A DNA stretch of 64,000 nucleotides from Daucus carota subsp. sativus. Lineage: Eukaryota; Streptophyta; Magnoliopsida; Apiales; Apiaceae. Below the pieces are notes generated by a model, which saw only the letters and a program-made list of their open reading frames with translations, searched no databases and was not told where the DNA came from. Below, piece after piece: positions 33,628 to 45,745 of this stretch. The position numbers and the translations under genes are program-made. The first letter of the stretch is position 1. Every line of letters begins with the position of its first letter. The stretch spans positions 41,467,454 to 41,531,453 of the forward strand of contig NC_030389.2 in assembly GCF_001625215.2 (NCBI RefSeq). The letters run 5' to 3'.

Positions 33628-35337
33628 ATGGAAGGGAAGAAAAGAGTGTGCGTAACAGGTGCAGGTGGGTATTTGGGATCATGGCTAGTCAAAGATTTGC
33701 TACTCAAAGGTTACGTTGTTCATGGAACTGTTCGAGATCCCTGTACGCATCATTCTCAATTTATTCGGGTTTTGTTCGAGCAATTTGATTTTATTTTAAC
33801 TTAGCTCTAACACAGTGCTGTTCTTGTCTTTACAATTTAGGTGACGAGAAAAAGAATGGGCATCTGAAGAAACTGGAAAATGCTTCTGAGAATTTGCATA
33901 TTTTTAAGGCTGATCTGCTAGACTATGAAGGTTTGTATAGTGCAGTCAAGGGATGCTCTGGGGTTTTCCATGTCGCCTGCCCTGTTCCTGGAACTCTTAA
34001 ATTGCATAACCCTGAGGCAAGATTATTCTTCTGTTTTCCGTCTTAACCCGATTTCTGATTTGTAATTTTAACTTGCATAGTTGCATGTTACGTTAATTTG
34101 GAAATTCAATATAAAAAAAAACGAGATTCAGATATGGGGTGCGGAGATACATTTATTCGGGAATATTAAAAAGATGGGGATTTGGGTGCAGGGACAAAAA
34201 TATGTTTATTCGGGAATATTAAAAAGACGGGGGATTCGGGTGCGGGGGATAAGGGGATAATAAATTAATAATTTGTTATGTATGTTATTATTAGCATTTT
34301 TCATGATTGAATTACATATGTATAGGTAGAGATGCTTGAGCCTGCCATAGCAGGCACCTTAAACATATTGAGGGCGTGCACAAATGCTGAAGTAAAAAAG
34401 GTTGTACTTGTTTCATCAGCTGCGGCTGTCACGTGTAACCCTAAATGGCCCAAGGATCTGGCAATGGATGAAAGCTGTTGGTCTGATATTGAATTTTGTC
34501 GAATGATTGAGGTACATTTATCTAGTTTATGTATCACAAACTGTGTTCAGATTGTGTTCAGAACTCTTATGATTGGAGTTATAGTACTCTGAATTATCAA
34601 TTTGTATGAAAATCAGTACTGGTATGGCGTGGGAAAGACTACCGCAGAATGTAAGGCTTGGGATTATGCCAAGAATACTGGACTTAACTTGGTAACCGTT
34701 TGTCCATCTATTGTCATTGGACCGATGCTACAATCAACACTGAATGCTAGTAGCTCATTTCTCCTCGAATTCATGAAAGGTTTCTCTGTGTGAATCTGTG
34801 TCTTATAGTTATGTCTCTTTAGTTTGCTTTGATGAATAGGTGTAGTAATGTCGATAAATTCTGTTACTTCTGTGTATTGATGGAAAGCAGACACAAAGGG
34901 AACCGTGGAGAACAGGAGACTTCCTTATGTTTATGTCCAAGACACATTGAACGCAATGATTTTAGCGTATGAAAAGCCTGAAGCAGAGGGAAGATATATA
35001 TGTTCTGCATTTACTCTATCTGCTAAAGAAATGGTGGAAAAGCTAAAGAGCATGTATCCAGACTACGTGTATCCAACAAGGTACTATGAACTCTCTGATA
35101 TTATTTGTTATGAGGAGTATTCTCACTTTTATCAAATTGTAAGCACTAATCGTAATCTAAAATGTTATTCATGACAGTTTCAGTGAAGTAGAGGAACTCA
35201 ATTCTGGGAAATTGAATTGCAAGAAATTGGAGAGTCTTGGACTACGCTTTACCCCTCTTGAGGAGAGTCTGACTAGCGCTGTCAAGAATTTGGAAGTTAC
35301 TGGTCTACTAGTACCAGTTAATAAGCATCATGATTAA
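33628..35337 (+). CDS. Cinnamoyl-CoA-reductase-like / DFR-like dehydrogenase, 6 exons
   Basis: Exons are 33628-33742, 33841-34016, 34326-34511, 34617-34779, 34891-35080 and 35178-35337, giving 329 residues in one open frame. It is an NADPH-dependent extended short-chain dehydrogenase of the CCR/DFR superfamily. The N-terminal Rossmann motif is [12 protein letters not shown] (residues 8-19). The catalytic triad is visible as the Ser of [10 protein letters not shown], then Tyr and Lys of [11 protein letters not shown]. The true-CCR signature NWYCYGK is replaced by YWYGVGK, so this is a CCR-like enzyme whose substrate is uncertain (a phenylpropanoid-type aldehyde or CoA ester is only a guess). 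Intron 2 has a GC donor (CCTGAG|GCAAGA). Intron 2 also holds a partial 60-bp duplication. A 61-bp tandem repeat begins at the stop codon. Confidence 0.9.
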
Positions 35338-35505
35338 GCTGATTGAAAGTCATGTATTCTAAGATTTTGAAACCTGTCTATGTTATTGTCTTGATTTAGC
35401 TGAATGAAAGTCATCTGTCGTGAAATTATGGAACGTGTCTATGTTACTGTCGTGATCTAGCTGAATGAAAGTCATCGATTTAAAACTTATGGAACCATGT
35501 TACTT
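35332..35505. repeat. 61-bp tandem repeat starting at the stop codon of the CCR-like gene
   Basis: Units begin at 35332, 35393 and 35454 with 'gattaagctgattgaaag', 'gatttagctgaatgaaag' and 'gatctagctgaatgaaag'. The period is exactly 61 bp and the last unit is partial. The first unit includes the TAA stop at 35335-35337. Confidence 0.85.
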
Positions 35506-35984
35506 TGAATTCAGATGATGATCAATACGCGTAGTAGTCTGGTGTTTTCTTGACTAAATATAATGCACTATATTGAGCGTGTCACGGATTCTTTAAGGTG
35601 GAGAAGGCAATGTATAGTAATACGAAGACTGGCCACTGGAACTGTAAATCTTGTATAGCATTGGAGTGCTTAGATATGAGGCTTTTATAATGCATGGAAA
35701 AGGAATCAAGGTGAAATTATAGTTGGGGGAATTGGGGGCTTCTAACCAGAGAAGCAAGGTAATGTAATCTTTATTTCTTCTGGCCTATCGAATAAGGAAG
35801 GTAGTTCTGAAACGGAATTGGAGGCTTTCAGATATTTGGTGAAACAGGTTAGAAAAGGAAAATTTCAAGTGAGCAGATAATGATATTTCAGATTCGGCAT
35901 TGTTGACTAAAAATGTCAAGGACCTGAAATTGGGCAAATGCATTGTAGATTTGGATTCACAGAATGATGATGGGCTAGTGGCTA

Positions 35985-36191
35985 AATAAGGTGAATGTGG
36001 TTAAAATTTCTGGAGATCTGGAAAAAGAAGCTGATAATCTGGCCAAACAATTTAGCAAAAGGGTAAAACTTATTGTGGGATGGTATGAGCTTAGTTCTCT
36101 GCGGAGTTTAGCGACTGTTGCCCAGATGAATGGTTTACCTAGAGTTGGACAACAGTTTCTAGTACTTCATTTTGGAAAAACACAGAAATAA
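35985..36191 (+). pseudogene. Possible RNase H-type relic (LINE-like origin)
   Basis: The frame contains VVKISGDLEKEADNLAKQF, which resembles the end of RNase H-type domains in plant LINEs ('...EADxLAKxg'). Upstream, a broken stretch reads GKCIVDLDSQND, weakly like the matching strand. The similarity is short and could be chance. Confidence 0.25.
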
Positions 36192-36388
36192 TTGATTCTA
36201 TAAACTTTTTTCTAAATACCTTTAATTATAATATTTGGAAAACATGAATTCAATTAAGTTTTAAATAACTCAAGTTTTGAAAATAGAAATTATAAGGATA
36301 TATTTGAAAAATTATTATTAAATTTGTTTTGAAAGTATAAATAGACATGTAAATATGGATAATAACATACTGGTATTGGACCGTATCC

Positions 36389-36534
36389 GCGGCCAGGATT
36401 TTAACAAAATTTTAACACGTTTAGCGCTTTTTAACCATTATACGGAGAAAATCCTGTCTAGCTAGACGGATTTTTCCCGTCTAGCGGTTAAAAAGCGCCA
36501 AATGTCTTAACAAAAATGTTATAATCCTGACCGC
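36389..36534. mobile_element. Near-perfect hairpin (foldback) element, 146 bp
   Basis: The whole unit is one inverted repeat: 'gcggccaggattttaacaaa' to 'agcgctttttaacc' on the left is mirrored on the right, with the palindrome GTCTAGCTAGAC at the centre (about 36457). It is a small foldback MITE without internal sequence. Confidence 0.65.
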
Positions 36535-36738
36535 TGGATATTTATCCGACGGCCAGAAAACTATATGTTATTTAGCCCCTCCCTGAAAATCATATGCCAG
36601 GGACCAATACCCATCTATTATACATAAATAATTAAAATAATTATAAGTTTTTTGAACTTCAACAAATTTATTCAGCATAAAAAGGTTATCAGCCAATTTG
36701 ATTAAATTTATGACTTACTATTTCCGGTCCAGACGTTG

Positions 36739-37082
36739 GGGGTGTTTGGAAGTTAAAGGTTTGGGGTAAATTTAGAGGTTTTGGGTGTTTTAAAGGTTTG
36801 ACCATTTCAATCCGCTAATGTTAGTGTTTGGTAGTTAGCGGATTGAAATAGAGGTTTGGGCTCAAAAAGCTAATTTTCAATAAGCTAGTTTGAGGAGCTT
36901 TTTGGGTTAGCGGTCTGGGTATGTGTCACAAAAAGCTCATCAAACAGCTATGTACCAAACAGTTTTACAAAAAACCGTTAATTCAATCCGCTAGTCAGAA
37001 CATCTGTTTAAATCAGCTAGTCAAAACATCTAATTTAATCCGCTAACAGCTAACCGCTAACCGCTAATTCTCAAACAAGGCC
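36739..37082. mobile_element. hAT-like MITE, about 345 bp
   Basis: 'gggtgtttggaagttaaag' and the inverted 'ctaattctcaaacaaggcc' mark the ends. The interior repeats 'cgctaaccgctaa' and 'gctagtcaaaacatct' units. No frame. Confidence 0.55.
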
Positions 37083-37221
37083 GTTATTTTTTTTTACATG
37101 TATTTTGGGATTTATATAAAGTATAATTTCATAATTTTATTTTACTTTTTTTGTCTGAATAAAAATTTAACATTTGAATTTTCACTAAAAAATAAATTAA
37201 AAAAATATTTTGAAACTTTAG

Positions 37222-37457
37222 TACTCCTTCTGTCCCATTTTAACTGATGTTTGACTTTCTAGCACGTATATTGAGATGTAAAAAAAATATCTACACTCAA
37301 TAAAATAATTCAATTCTTATATCAAATAAAAGTTTACGTTCTAAACTTTTATTTGATATAAATTTTATAAAAAATTATTATGGTTAGATGTGATTTTTTT
37401 AACATCTTAAAATACGTGAAAAAAGTCAAAAGAAGTTAAAATGGGACGGAGGGAGTA
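37222..37457. mobile_element. Stowaway-like MITE, well preserved
   Basis: 'TACTCCTTCTGTCCCATTTT' and the inverted 'aaaatgggacggagggagta' with TA borders, 236 bp. The inner arms ('aacttttatttgatata') are also nearly perfect complements. It abuts another AT-rich fragment of similar type at 37085-37220. Confidence 0.8.
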
Positions 37458-38103
37458 AAAAAGTGAAAAGGAGTTAAAATGGGTCTCTCTGTTCATGTTC
37501 TCCTCCTACACTGAAGCACTGGTTCCACGATGATTAAGAGAAGTGAATTAATCTGATTCGAAAATACAGTTTTAAATCTTATTCCCCCTCTACACAAGCT
37601 GGTGGATTTTGCTTCACCGAGCAATTCCCATCCACTTGAGCCGCATCCCCGTGCCAAATTGAGAGCGCAGAAAACAACACTTCATTTTGGCTTCAACTTC
37701 ATTCCAAATCCACGCCAACTTCATTGTGTTCAATTGGAGGCGCGCTCGGTGCATCAACAGACCTTCCGTCTTTGGGCGTGGGCACGAGGTTATTTTCGAG
37801 CACTCAAACTGTTTGATTTAAGTTCTGATAGAATTTGTGCATTGTTGAAACCTGTTGTAGAATATACAAGTATGCAATGGTCTGATTTCGGTGGGCAATT
37901 TGATATAAAACCCTCATGTCATTGTTTACTGATATGCATCTGAGCTAAGAGTCGAGTCTTGGTTCTCATTTTACGTTGGTTCTCACTAGAGCACAACAAG
38001 ATATACGTTTACACACAAGCACGCAGACACAAAGAGTAAACTATCTAACGGACCAGGAAATATTGGTCTTCCCATTTAATGCGGGAGTAGTTGATATAAA
38101 TTT

Positions 38104-38292
38104 GTGTTCATACCTGCCTTAGTTTGGAGTTTGTTTTCACTCACAAGCTTACATGTGAGCTATTGCTATGTGGTGGATCATCCACATTCTAATGGAGATT
38201 TATCATCACTGCAGCACCTAAATTTATCTTCAAGCCATTTTTATAAACTCACAACCAATCTCGGTCAGCTGTCTAATCTGAAAACTGTTACT
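38104..38292 (+). pseudogene. Leucine-rich-repeat relic of an NLR-type resistance gene
   Basis: The frame reads LFSLTSLHVSYC and then DLSSLQHLNLSSSHFYKL and LGQLSNLKTV, two to three typical plant LRR units (LSSLxxLNLSxN). No start, NB-ARC or TIR part was found nearby, and the frame ends soon after. It is best read as a fragment of the LRR end of an NLR or receptor gene. Confidence 0.45.
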
Positions 38293-40082
38293 GGAAAAAG
38301 AATGAGGGAGCGTAAATACTTCTTATTTGTGCAAAGCCTTTTGTAGAATCAGCCGCACGTAAAATTTGTATTGGGGATTAAAAGGGTCAATTGCAGATGA
38401 AATGTTACTAACAAGGTAATATAGATGCAACCCTCTTCTTACAGGTAGTTCAGCAGGATGCTTCTCTCTGATAATTGTGACTTCTCTGTACCTTAATTTT
38501 AATGTTTGGATTTGGTAATATGGATATAATCGTATAATGATTGATCTAATTTTCTTTGTGAGTGGTACTTTTTCAAATTTATTAAGCTTTTTTAAAACTG
38601 CATTTCTTCCTCGATGATCAATTTATAATTACAGATCTGGTGGATTAGTGGCGGCTTAGAAAACACATGAGGTATAAGTTTTAAAGTGGGTTGGTTTTGA
38701 GGTGACACACAAGAACCATATTATCATAGCTTTTATTGGCGCCCCTCACAATAATGTGCAAACTTCCTCAACCATGTATTCCTATGAAACCTTCCTTGAT
38801 AATGTATTTCTACAATTGCAACAAAAATAGCAATTATCAAGTAGAATTATACTCTTTTAATTTCTAACACTTTATTGTTTGTTAATATTATAAAAAATTA
38901 TACCCCATTCCTCTAAAATTATTAAAAAGAATAATATGATCTTTTTATAATAATATAATTTGAATTTTTATACGAGGCCCCCGCCTTGCACGGGTAGCAT
39001 GGCTTAAGTAGAGAGGGTAGGAAGATATAGCCATAATCTTATGGGACTGTCCCTTGCTAACCGCACCAGGACCATTCACTGAGGTTCATCACCTATGAAT
39101 GAACCTGATTTTGAACAGAAGAAGAATGTGAAATAGCAATCTAACTTAAGCTTAAATTTGTTACGCAAATGAGAGATTAACAATCTTATCGAATCTTATC
39201 TAATCTTATCATTGTCAATGTCAATTTGCGAATCCCTGAACCATGGTTCATATAAGTTAGATATTATGAATCCCTAAAGCCAAGACAATAATACTGATAA
39301 ATTTAGGGATAATTTATTCATAATACTGAGTCAGGTTCAACCAATAATAGGGTCAATCATATAAAGTCATATCTAAAAGGTGGGCACTATGAAGATCAGT
39401 AGATCTCGGCAAGTATATAAAAATTCTAAAAGACTGGATCAGACAGCTTATTTAACTTAAAAATTTAAATTTTGTATCTGATACTTCATGCTCTTCCCCA
39501 AATATTAATATAAATTTGTCGAATTTCCTCAAATCTATTGCTTTAGAAAAGTCTTTCTTTTTCGGGCTCTTACATGGACACCGCCAGTGAACTTGTCCGG
39601 TCTCTAGTATATTTTTAATCTTCAACTCGAGAATTGAAGCACGGGTATATAATCCCTGGCAAACAAGCTCCTTCAAAACTTAGACACTACTCTGCGCTCT
39701 ACAGCATGGGATCCTTCTAAGCTCAAAATTAGGGCTCAATCTCTGATCTGTACGCTCTTTGTTCCTAATTTCATTTTAGTTGCTGATTTGTACTACATCA
39801 CTATCTGTTAAAATTTCTTATTTTAGAGGAATTTGAATTTATTACAAGCATTGTCGAAGAAGCTGCTTGAATTGAAAACATTGCGAATCCAAGGAGCACA
39901 GGGTTTTGATTGTTTTGTTGATTTTATGCAACCGAAAGTGATTCAGTTAGTCCAATTATAATCATTATTTTATGCACTTGAATTTTAATATGATGCTTTT
40001 GATAAATGTTGATGTGTTTGTTAATGTTAATATCATTTTTTAAACATTTTTACTTGATTCAGTTGATAGATAGTTTCGCCAA

Positions 40083-42460
40083 ATGGAAGTTGAGGATTAT
40101 GCAAGTTCGTCTGGGGGAACGAGTGATTCTGAGCTGTTAACGCAGGACACCAACGATGAAGAAATTTGCGATTATTCTGGAGAGTTGCTGAAGTTTAAAT
40201 GCAGGTGTGGCATGTGAAGCATAATTAATATTATAAGTACTCTATGTTTTCTGTGAAGTAATCAATTTTGGTGTGGTTTTTAGGAAGTTGACATCGAAGG
40301 CTAATTGGAAGGATGAGTTGGGAATGGCAGAGATTGTTTCTTATCATGGCCGGCTCTGGAAAAGTACTGGGATAGTGCGTGATGGAAAGATTTACTACTC
40401 GATTGAAGAGGCTTTGTATGTGCTATTCTATGTTACTAACTTACTGTATGTGTTTAGTCTTGTTTACTGATTTTGGCTATGCATATGCTGTTATTAGAAT
40501 GTTATTATCCTATGTTTAACTTTTGATGATTCAAGCAAGTTGAAATTAGTTTCAAGCTCCACATAAGATATGATAGAGAGGTATTTTTATCCTCTATCCT
40601 TTAGTGATACTCATGGGTTTCTGTTATTACTGGCGGTGACACAGAGCTGAACGGACCAGTCTGCATTTATTTAAGCACGCTGTATAAGATTGCCTAATTT
40701 TGCCATGAGAACTGTATCAGATATTACCTTGTGAGATTAAGCTTTCATATGCTTCTTTTTGGCTGTATATATTCATATAAAGTCGGAGTAGAGGTATCGA
40801 CTCATTGACTCATTGTAATGTATATCCTTGATACATATTAGTCTATGACTGCTTCCCTTTCAGTTACTGCTGCAGTCCTTGTCAATCATGTAGTTGATGA
40901 TTGAGTTTAAATACTTGGGAGTAAAAATCATTGAAAATTGCAAGTGAGATACAGTGAGTGATAAATCTTTGGTGTGAACCTTTGGGTGCTTCCTCCCGGG
41001 TTTTAGTTGTTCTATACTTATAGTTGATGAAAATAAGCCCGTACTATGTCACCGTGTGCTTCCCTATCTACTTTTGGGAAAAATCGGAACTTATACAGTA
41101 GTGGCAGTTTGTATTATGGGATTAAACCCGATTAATGAGAACGGTAATAAGAGTGAACTTTACATGCAAAATGTAATAGAACCTCATTTCATTAATCGGG
41201 TTGAAATTCCATAATCCAAACAGCTTGATAAGTGTTTACTACATAACTTTGTGGGTCAAAAACTGAGATTGAATTGTCATATTGTGAAATAGAAGAAAGA
41301 ATTTGACCATTTGAACTTGGTACAACTTTTTTATTCATTTGTAAACCCTTTACTAAAACATTAGATGCACTAGTATAATACGTGAAAATGCAGAAATAAA
41401 AAAAAATGCAACTTCTTTTCAGGTTTATGGCTGAAATCGGGGCATTAGATCTACTGCGGGATGATCTATGTCTTTCACTAGAAGAAATATATAAGATGGT
41501 TTCACAAGGTAAATTTGGATGTTGCTGGGAGTCCTTTCAGGTGTACAGGCACTTAAAATCTTTGGGTTACATCATTGGTCGGCATGGTGTTCCATGGACC
41601 CTGAAGCGTCTTGTTAAGAGTGAACCCAAACTGAATGAAGCCACAGAAGAAATTAATACAAAGTGTGACAGAGAAGCTGAAGACAAAAGTACTATCATCG
41701 AAATGTTTAAAGGCATGCACATTGATAAAGTGAAAGCAATCTTTGACGTCTATCCTCCTAACAGCAATTTCAAGAAAACATCACCCGGCAATCCAAGTTT
41801 TGTGCTCTGTTTGACCAGGTAAATAAAAGGCTATGATATTATAGTTTATTTTTTCTTTTTTGTGTCAAAAGTTGATGATTTCAATCTTAATCTGTCTTAT
41901 GACTCTGCTTTGGTTCTCTATGTTTCTCCGTAAACATGAATATTACTCTATTAAATTATAATGATGTGCTCTTTTCTTATTCTTCCTAGTTGGGTTAAAC
42001 TTTTGCATGTTTTAAATGATTAAGTTATGCAATTGATTCATTTCGCATGAAGTTTTCAGTTTCTTAATGCTCTTATCGCAAATGACATCACATATGTCAT
42101 ATCTAGCTCTAACTATTCTTGCACTATCTATCCTTGTTCTTAGGCTACATTTCTTTTAGATTTCTGTAAGGGTTCCACATTATGTATGGCTCAAGACAGG
42201 AAGAGTGAATAGCTTCAAGAAAATCATAATTTGAATTCGACTGTTGTGTTTCCATTGTCATCTATTAGTTATGTTATAAGCAGGAAATTTGATGGTGAAT
42301 ATTCTTTTTAAACTTATGCAGCAGTCTTCCACCATCCAAACAAGAGATAAGCAACCTTGAGAGACAGTGCTATGGTATTCCTTTGAAGTTTTGTAATATC
42401 GAGAATGGACGTGTCAGTTTCTTTTCCTTCAACATGGTGGAGCTTCCGCTGCTTCCTTAA
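40083..42460 (+). CDS. SEN54: tRNA-splicing endonuclease subunit SEN54, 4 exons
   Basis: Exons are 40083-40204, 40284-40415, 41423-41818 and 42322-42460. Phases agree and give 262 residues. SEN54 is a structural subunit of the heterotetrameric tRNA-splicing endonuclease that cuts introns out of pre-tRNAs. The family N-terminal domain is clear: [50 protein letters not shown] and [20 protein letters not shown] followed by GVPWTL. The C-terminus [20 protein letters not shown] matches the usual family end. The middle part is short, as is common in plants. The 5' leader is probably spread over 39.7-40.0 kb. Intron 2 is about 1 kb. The ATG at 40083 is the first in frame and gives an acidic N-terminus ([12 protein letters not shown]). 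Confidence 0.9.
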
Positions 42461-43479
42461 TTTGCTCAAATTTAGGACAGAATATTTCAATTTGTCAAAG
42501 CTATTAAAACAGCTTGATTTTCTGAATCAGACCTTTGGCCATGATATATATGCAGTTAGTACAATATTACATGCCAGTTATAAACACATTTTTGTATGCT
42601 AGTTATATATTAGTGAGAGGTTTTATTATTGCTCTGTGGCTGCCAAGAAGTTGCTCTGTTGTCAAGACACTGCTGAGTTCTTTTTTTGTATGGAGCTATG
42701 GGTGAGGCTGAAAATACCACAAGGTCTGCATTTAATAACCCCAGCAAATATAATTTTACTACCAATACTACTTTGACTAATGTTTATTAAACTCAATTCA
42801 CGAACTGGAAATTGGAGTCGAAAATAAGTCACTGTAAGAATGTAGTTATAATATGTTTTCAGGAGAAAAAGGGAGGGGCATCATATTGCTGAGGACACTC
42901 CTGCTGAAACAACTCAACACGTGTGGATCGGCATTCATAATATAGCAATTTTGTGAATCTTTATTTCGTACCTCAAGTCCCACGGTAATGCCTGATTTCA
43001 AGTAGCATGGTATAGGATATTATGTGTATATTTGAATTCTGTTTTTTCCTCATTTTGTAGTACATGTTATATATACAGGTTTATCATGAGAATTCTGTGA
43101 TCAACTTGAGGTTTTTTTTGCATATCACCTTGAGATATGTAGTAAGATTTTTCTCAAAGTTTTTTTTAAACAGATATTTCCTCTCTTAAATTAGTGGGCA
43201 CTGGTGTCTTTTATCTTAAAATGATGAGAGCTCTTCTGCTTCTGCTCTAACCTTGGTGTTCGGCTGCTTTTCCTAAATGTAGGTAGAAACTTTTGTGTTT
43301 TTCAATTGCAAACTAGATAAATTATGTTCTTGCTTTCCCCTTTTTCAGCTGCAAACTAGATAATGAAGTTCTTGCTTTCGTCTTGCAAACAATGCAAAGT
43401 CATCCTGCTCAGGTAAGCAATTGATCTTACTACTATTTATTTATTTTTTTGGGCCCAGGGGGTGCTTAAGCCCCTTGAA

Positions 43480-43507
43480 CCCCCCCCCCCCCCCCCCCCC
43501 CCCCCCC
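43480..43507. repeat. Run of 28 cytosines
   Basis: A pure C tract follows 'gggggtgcttaagccccttgaa'. Such G-rich strand tracts are rare in this AT-rich region. True length may differ from the assembly. Confidence 0.9.
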
Positions 43508-43957
43508 ACAGCTGCCACTGCTGGAGAACATGATGCTAGTATGTCTAAGTTGTAAATAAGCTAACATGCTGCGAGTTATGGCACTTGTTGTCTTACCTGT
43601 CCCTTCCACTTGCTACATATGATGTTTGAAAGACATATATGTATCTTTTGCTAATTATTTGGGGGTTCCTTGTTTGTAGATTTGTTTGAGGGATGGTGTG
43701 CTGCTGGCGATACTTGTCGGCAGCCTCCTGTTGATTCCTACATTTCAATTGCGAATATTTTATCTCTTGATGTAGGTCAACTGTCTGCAAAACTTGTTAA
43801 GAGGGGAAAGGAAGGATTTTTGTTCTGAAAGGGAATTCTGAATGCTCATATATGGTTCCATCATGTTGAAATAGCACTCATGGATCTTTCTGTAGGAAAA
43901 CTTGTTAGACAACAAAAACATCCTTAACCATCATCTACCATGAGAAAATGAGATTAA

Positions 43958-44187
43958 GGGTTCAAGCTTGGTGTGAGTTAAATAATAAGAAAAAAAATTG
44001 TTTGCAGATTGCAGCCAAGTGGTGTGTGAGTTAAAAAAATTTGTGAAATTATATTTTATAGGAGTCAGAGCCTGAGGGTTCAAGCTTGGTGTGAGTTAAA
44101 TAATAGTAAGAAAAGCAACTTGTTTGCAGATTGCAGCCAAGTGGTGTGTGAGTTAAAAAAATTTGTGAAATTATATTTTATAGGAGT
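43958..44187. repeat. Tandem duplication, about 118-bp period
   Basis: Two adjacent copies start 'gggttcaagcttggtgtgag' at 43958 and 44076, and end 'attatattttataggagt'. They differ by a few substitutions and small indels. Confidence 0.85.
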
Positions 44188-45084
44188 GGCTTTTAACATG
44201 TGCAAGTGGAGTTTGCACAGATCCTCAAATTTTAACTGGCACCAAATTTGATAATACGCTATGTAGGCACAAAAAAGAAATTGAACTGTACTTGTTTTTC
44301 TCATACGAAAAAGAATTCACCGGAGCGGACAAATACATCATAGGAACTTAGGAAGTGTAACAAACAAGCAGCCCCTTTTGCATATTTTCTCAGCTCATAT
44401 GTTAGTTACCTTGTTCGAAATAAAGAAAGAAAAAACGAACCCTCACCGCAAATTTAAAGCAGCACGGAAAAATATTTCAAGACAGAACATAATGCTCAGG
44501 TCAAGTTTCTCTGGACAGTAGAACTACAATTCAATATCAAGTGAATGTATTGGAATCACTTCCATCCAAAAAATGAATGTAAACAATTTCTCTCTTATTT
44601 CGCATATCCTAGCACAATAAGACTGAAGAGAAGATTTGGGATCCTAAATTTGCAATCGCTACATTTTTATAGATTTACAGTTGGAAAGGCTACATAAATT
44701 GGGAAAAAAACATGCAAATTATCCTAAAGTAACATTTTGAACACGATAATAAGGCAAAATAAACTAAAATATTTCTAATCTTGCTCTAGTAATATCATCC
44801 TCACTCCTTTTTCTTATTGAAGAAAAAAAATCGGTGTGTGGTTGTGTCCAATTCGCAAAAAAAAAAAAGGTTTTAACATGAAGCATTTTATTTATACCAA
44901 AACGACATCCGATCACCTGGAGAGAATTTTAATATCATAGGGACCATATAAATAAGACTTTAAATTATAATAGGAGGAATGCTAAACCGAGAAAGGTCAT
45001 GTTAAAACTCACAAAGAACTTATAGTACAATCAATTATGCACCATAATACTATATTAAAGGTACAAACTGTCACATCTTGAAAC

Positions 45085-45745
45085 TTATTTTGGCTCCTTG
45101 GGAAAATGCAGTTTGATGAGCACAGGAAGCTCAATCAGCTCAATCTGTGACTTGCCCAGCAGAATACTCCTCAACTTTTCATCACAGTTGACTATGTTTT
45201 TGTTATTTGGATCCTGAAATATATAAAAGACATTCCAGTTAGGTGAGAATTACCCTGTTCATTATTTTGCTCTTCAGCAGGCATTACATGTTTGAAATTC
45301 TTGATGTACCTATATCCTAGCAAAAATTACAGATTTCAACTTTTTGTTTATGTCTACCTGGTCACTTATAGGATAGCACTCAAATTCAAATGGAATAGGA
45401 AAAGAAATACCATACGAACTAACAACTAGTGAGTCCAGTAAGATTAGAAATAATAATGCCCATCTTTCTCATCGAAAAAAAGAAGAAGAAAAGTGACATG
45501 ATTTATAAGAATAATTATCAGGCTAAAGAATACTTTGGGTGTTAAAGTAATAAACTGAAAAAAATCAGAACCTGGAGATTATTGGTTTTGATGTATGACC
45601 AAACCCGCATGAAACAGCCCAAACGAGAGATCTGAGACTGCCCCAAGAAGTCCCGTAGCGGGGTAGGTAAATTAACAAGGTCAATTAAATTGGCTAGTTT
45701 TTTGGGGTTTTCTGTGATTGCCATCTTCATTCGTGGTGGTACCAT
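45085..45745 (-). CDS. Small SWIB/MDM2-domain protein, 2 coding exons
   Basis: Coding exons 45572-45745 and 45085-45213 give 100 residues that are almost wholly one SWIB/BAF60b domain. Marks are NLIDLVNLPTPLRDFLGQSQ, ISRLGCFMRVWSYIKTNNLQ, DPNNKNIVNCDEKLRSILLG and LPVLIKLHFPKEPK. Stand-alone SWIB proteins of this size occur in plants, in the nucleus or organelles; the role is not settled. A weak amphipathic N-terminus (MVPPRMKMAI) gives no clear targeting. A 3' splice site just before the ATG (exon from 45764) and a donor at 46758 (TATATATAG|GTTTGT) point to a 5' untranslated exon at about 46758-46870 with a 1-kb intron between. Confidence 0.85.

Larger units (their letters stand above)
35506..40082. 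other. Intergenic region with relics and small elements
   Basis: No intact gene was seen. It holds a possible RNase H-like relic (35985-36191), a perfect-hairpin element (36389-36534), a hAT-like MITE (36739-37082), a Stowaway copy (37222-37457) and a leucine-rich-repeat relic (38104-38292). The last few hundred bases are probably the promoter and leader of SEN54. Confidence 0.5.
42461..45084. other. Region downstream of SEN54, no gene recognised
   Basis: It holds exon-like but unassigned sequence at 43349-43416 (a good acceptor, a 68-nt open stretch with LDNEVLAFVLQTMQSHPAQ, then a GTAAGC donor), preceded by a diverged 45-bp direct copy; a 28-C run at 43480-43507; and a 118-bp tandem duplication at 43958-44187. 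These may belong to a noncoding or decayed transcript. Confidence 0.4.

Noticed and set aside
34801-35174. A separate small gene inside the reductase-like locus
   Set aside because: The frame is exon 5 plus read-through into intron 5 of the same gene.
37602-37943. 113-codon frame starting MDFASPSNSH
   Set aside because: I see no domain or family resemblance, and it has no splice or promoter context; treated as chance.
39452-39676. Minus-strand frame before SEN54 (GQVHWRCPCKSPKKK)
   Set aside because: No family recognised; the position suggests promoter or leader region of SEN54.
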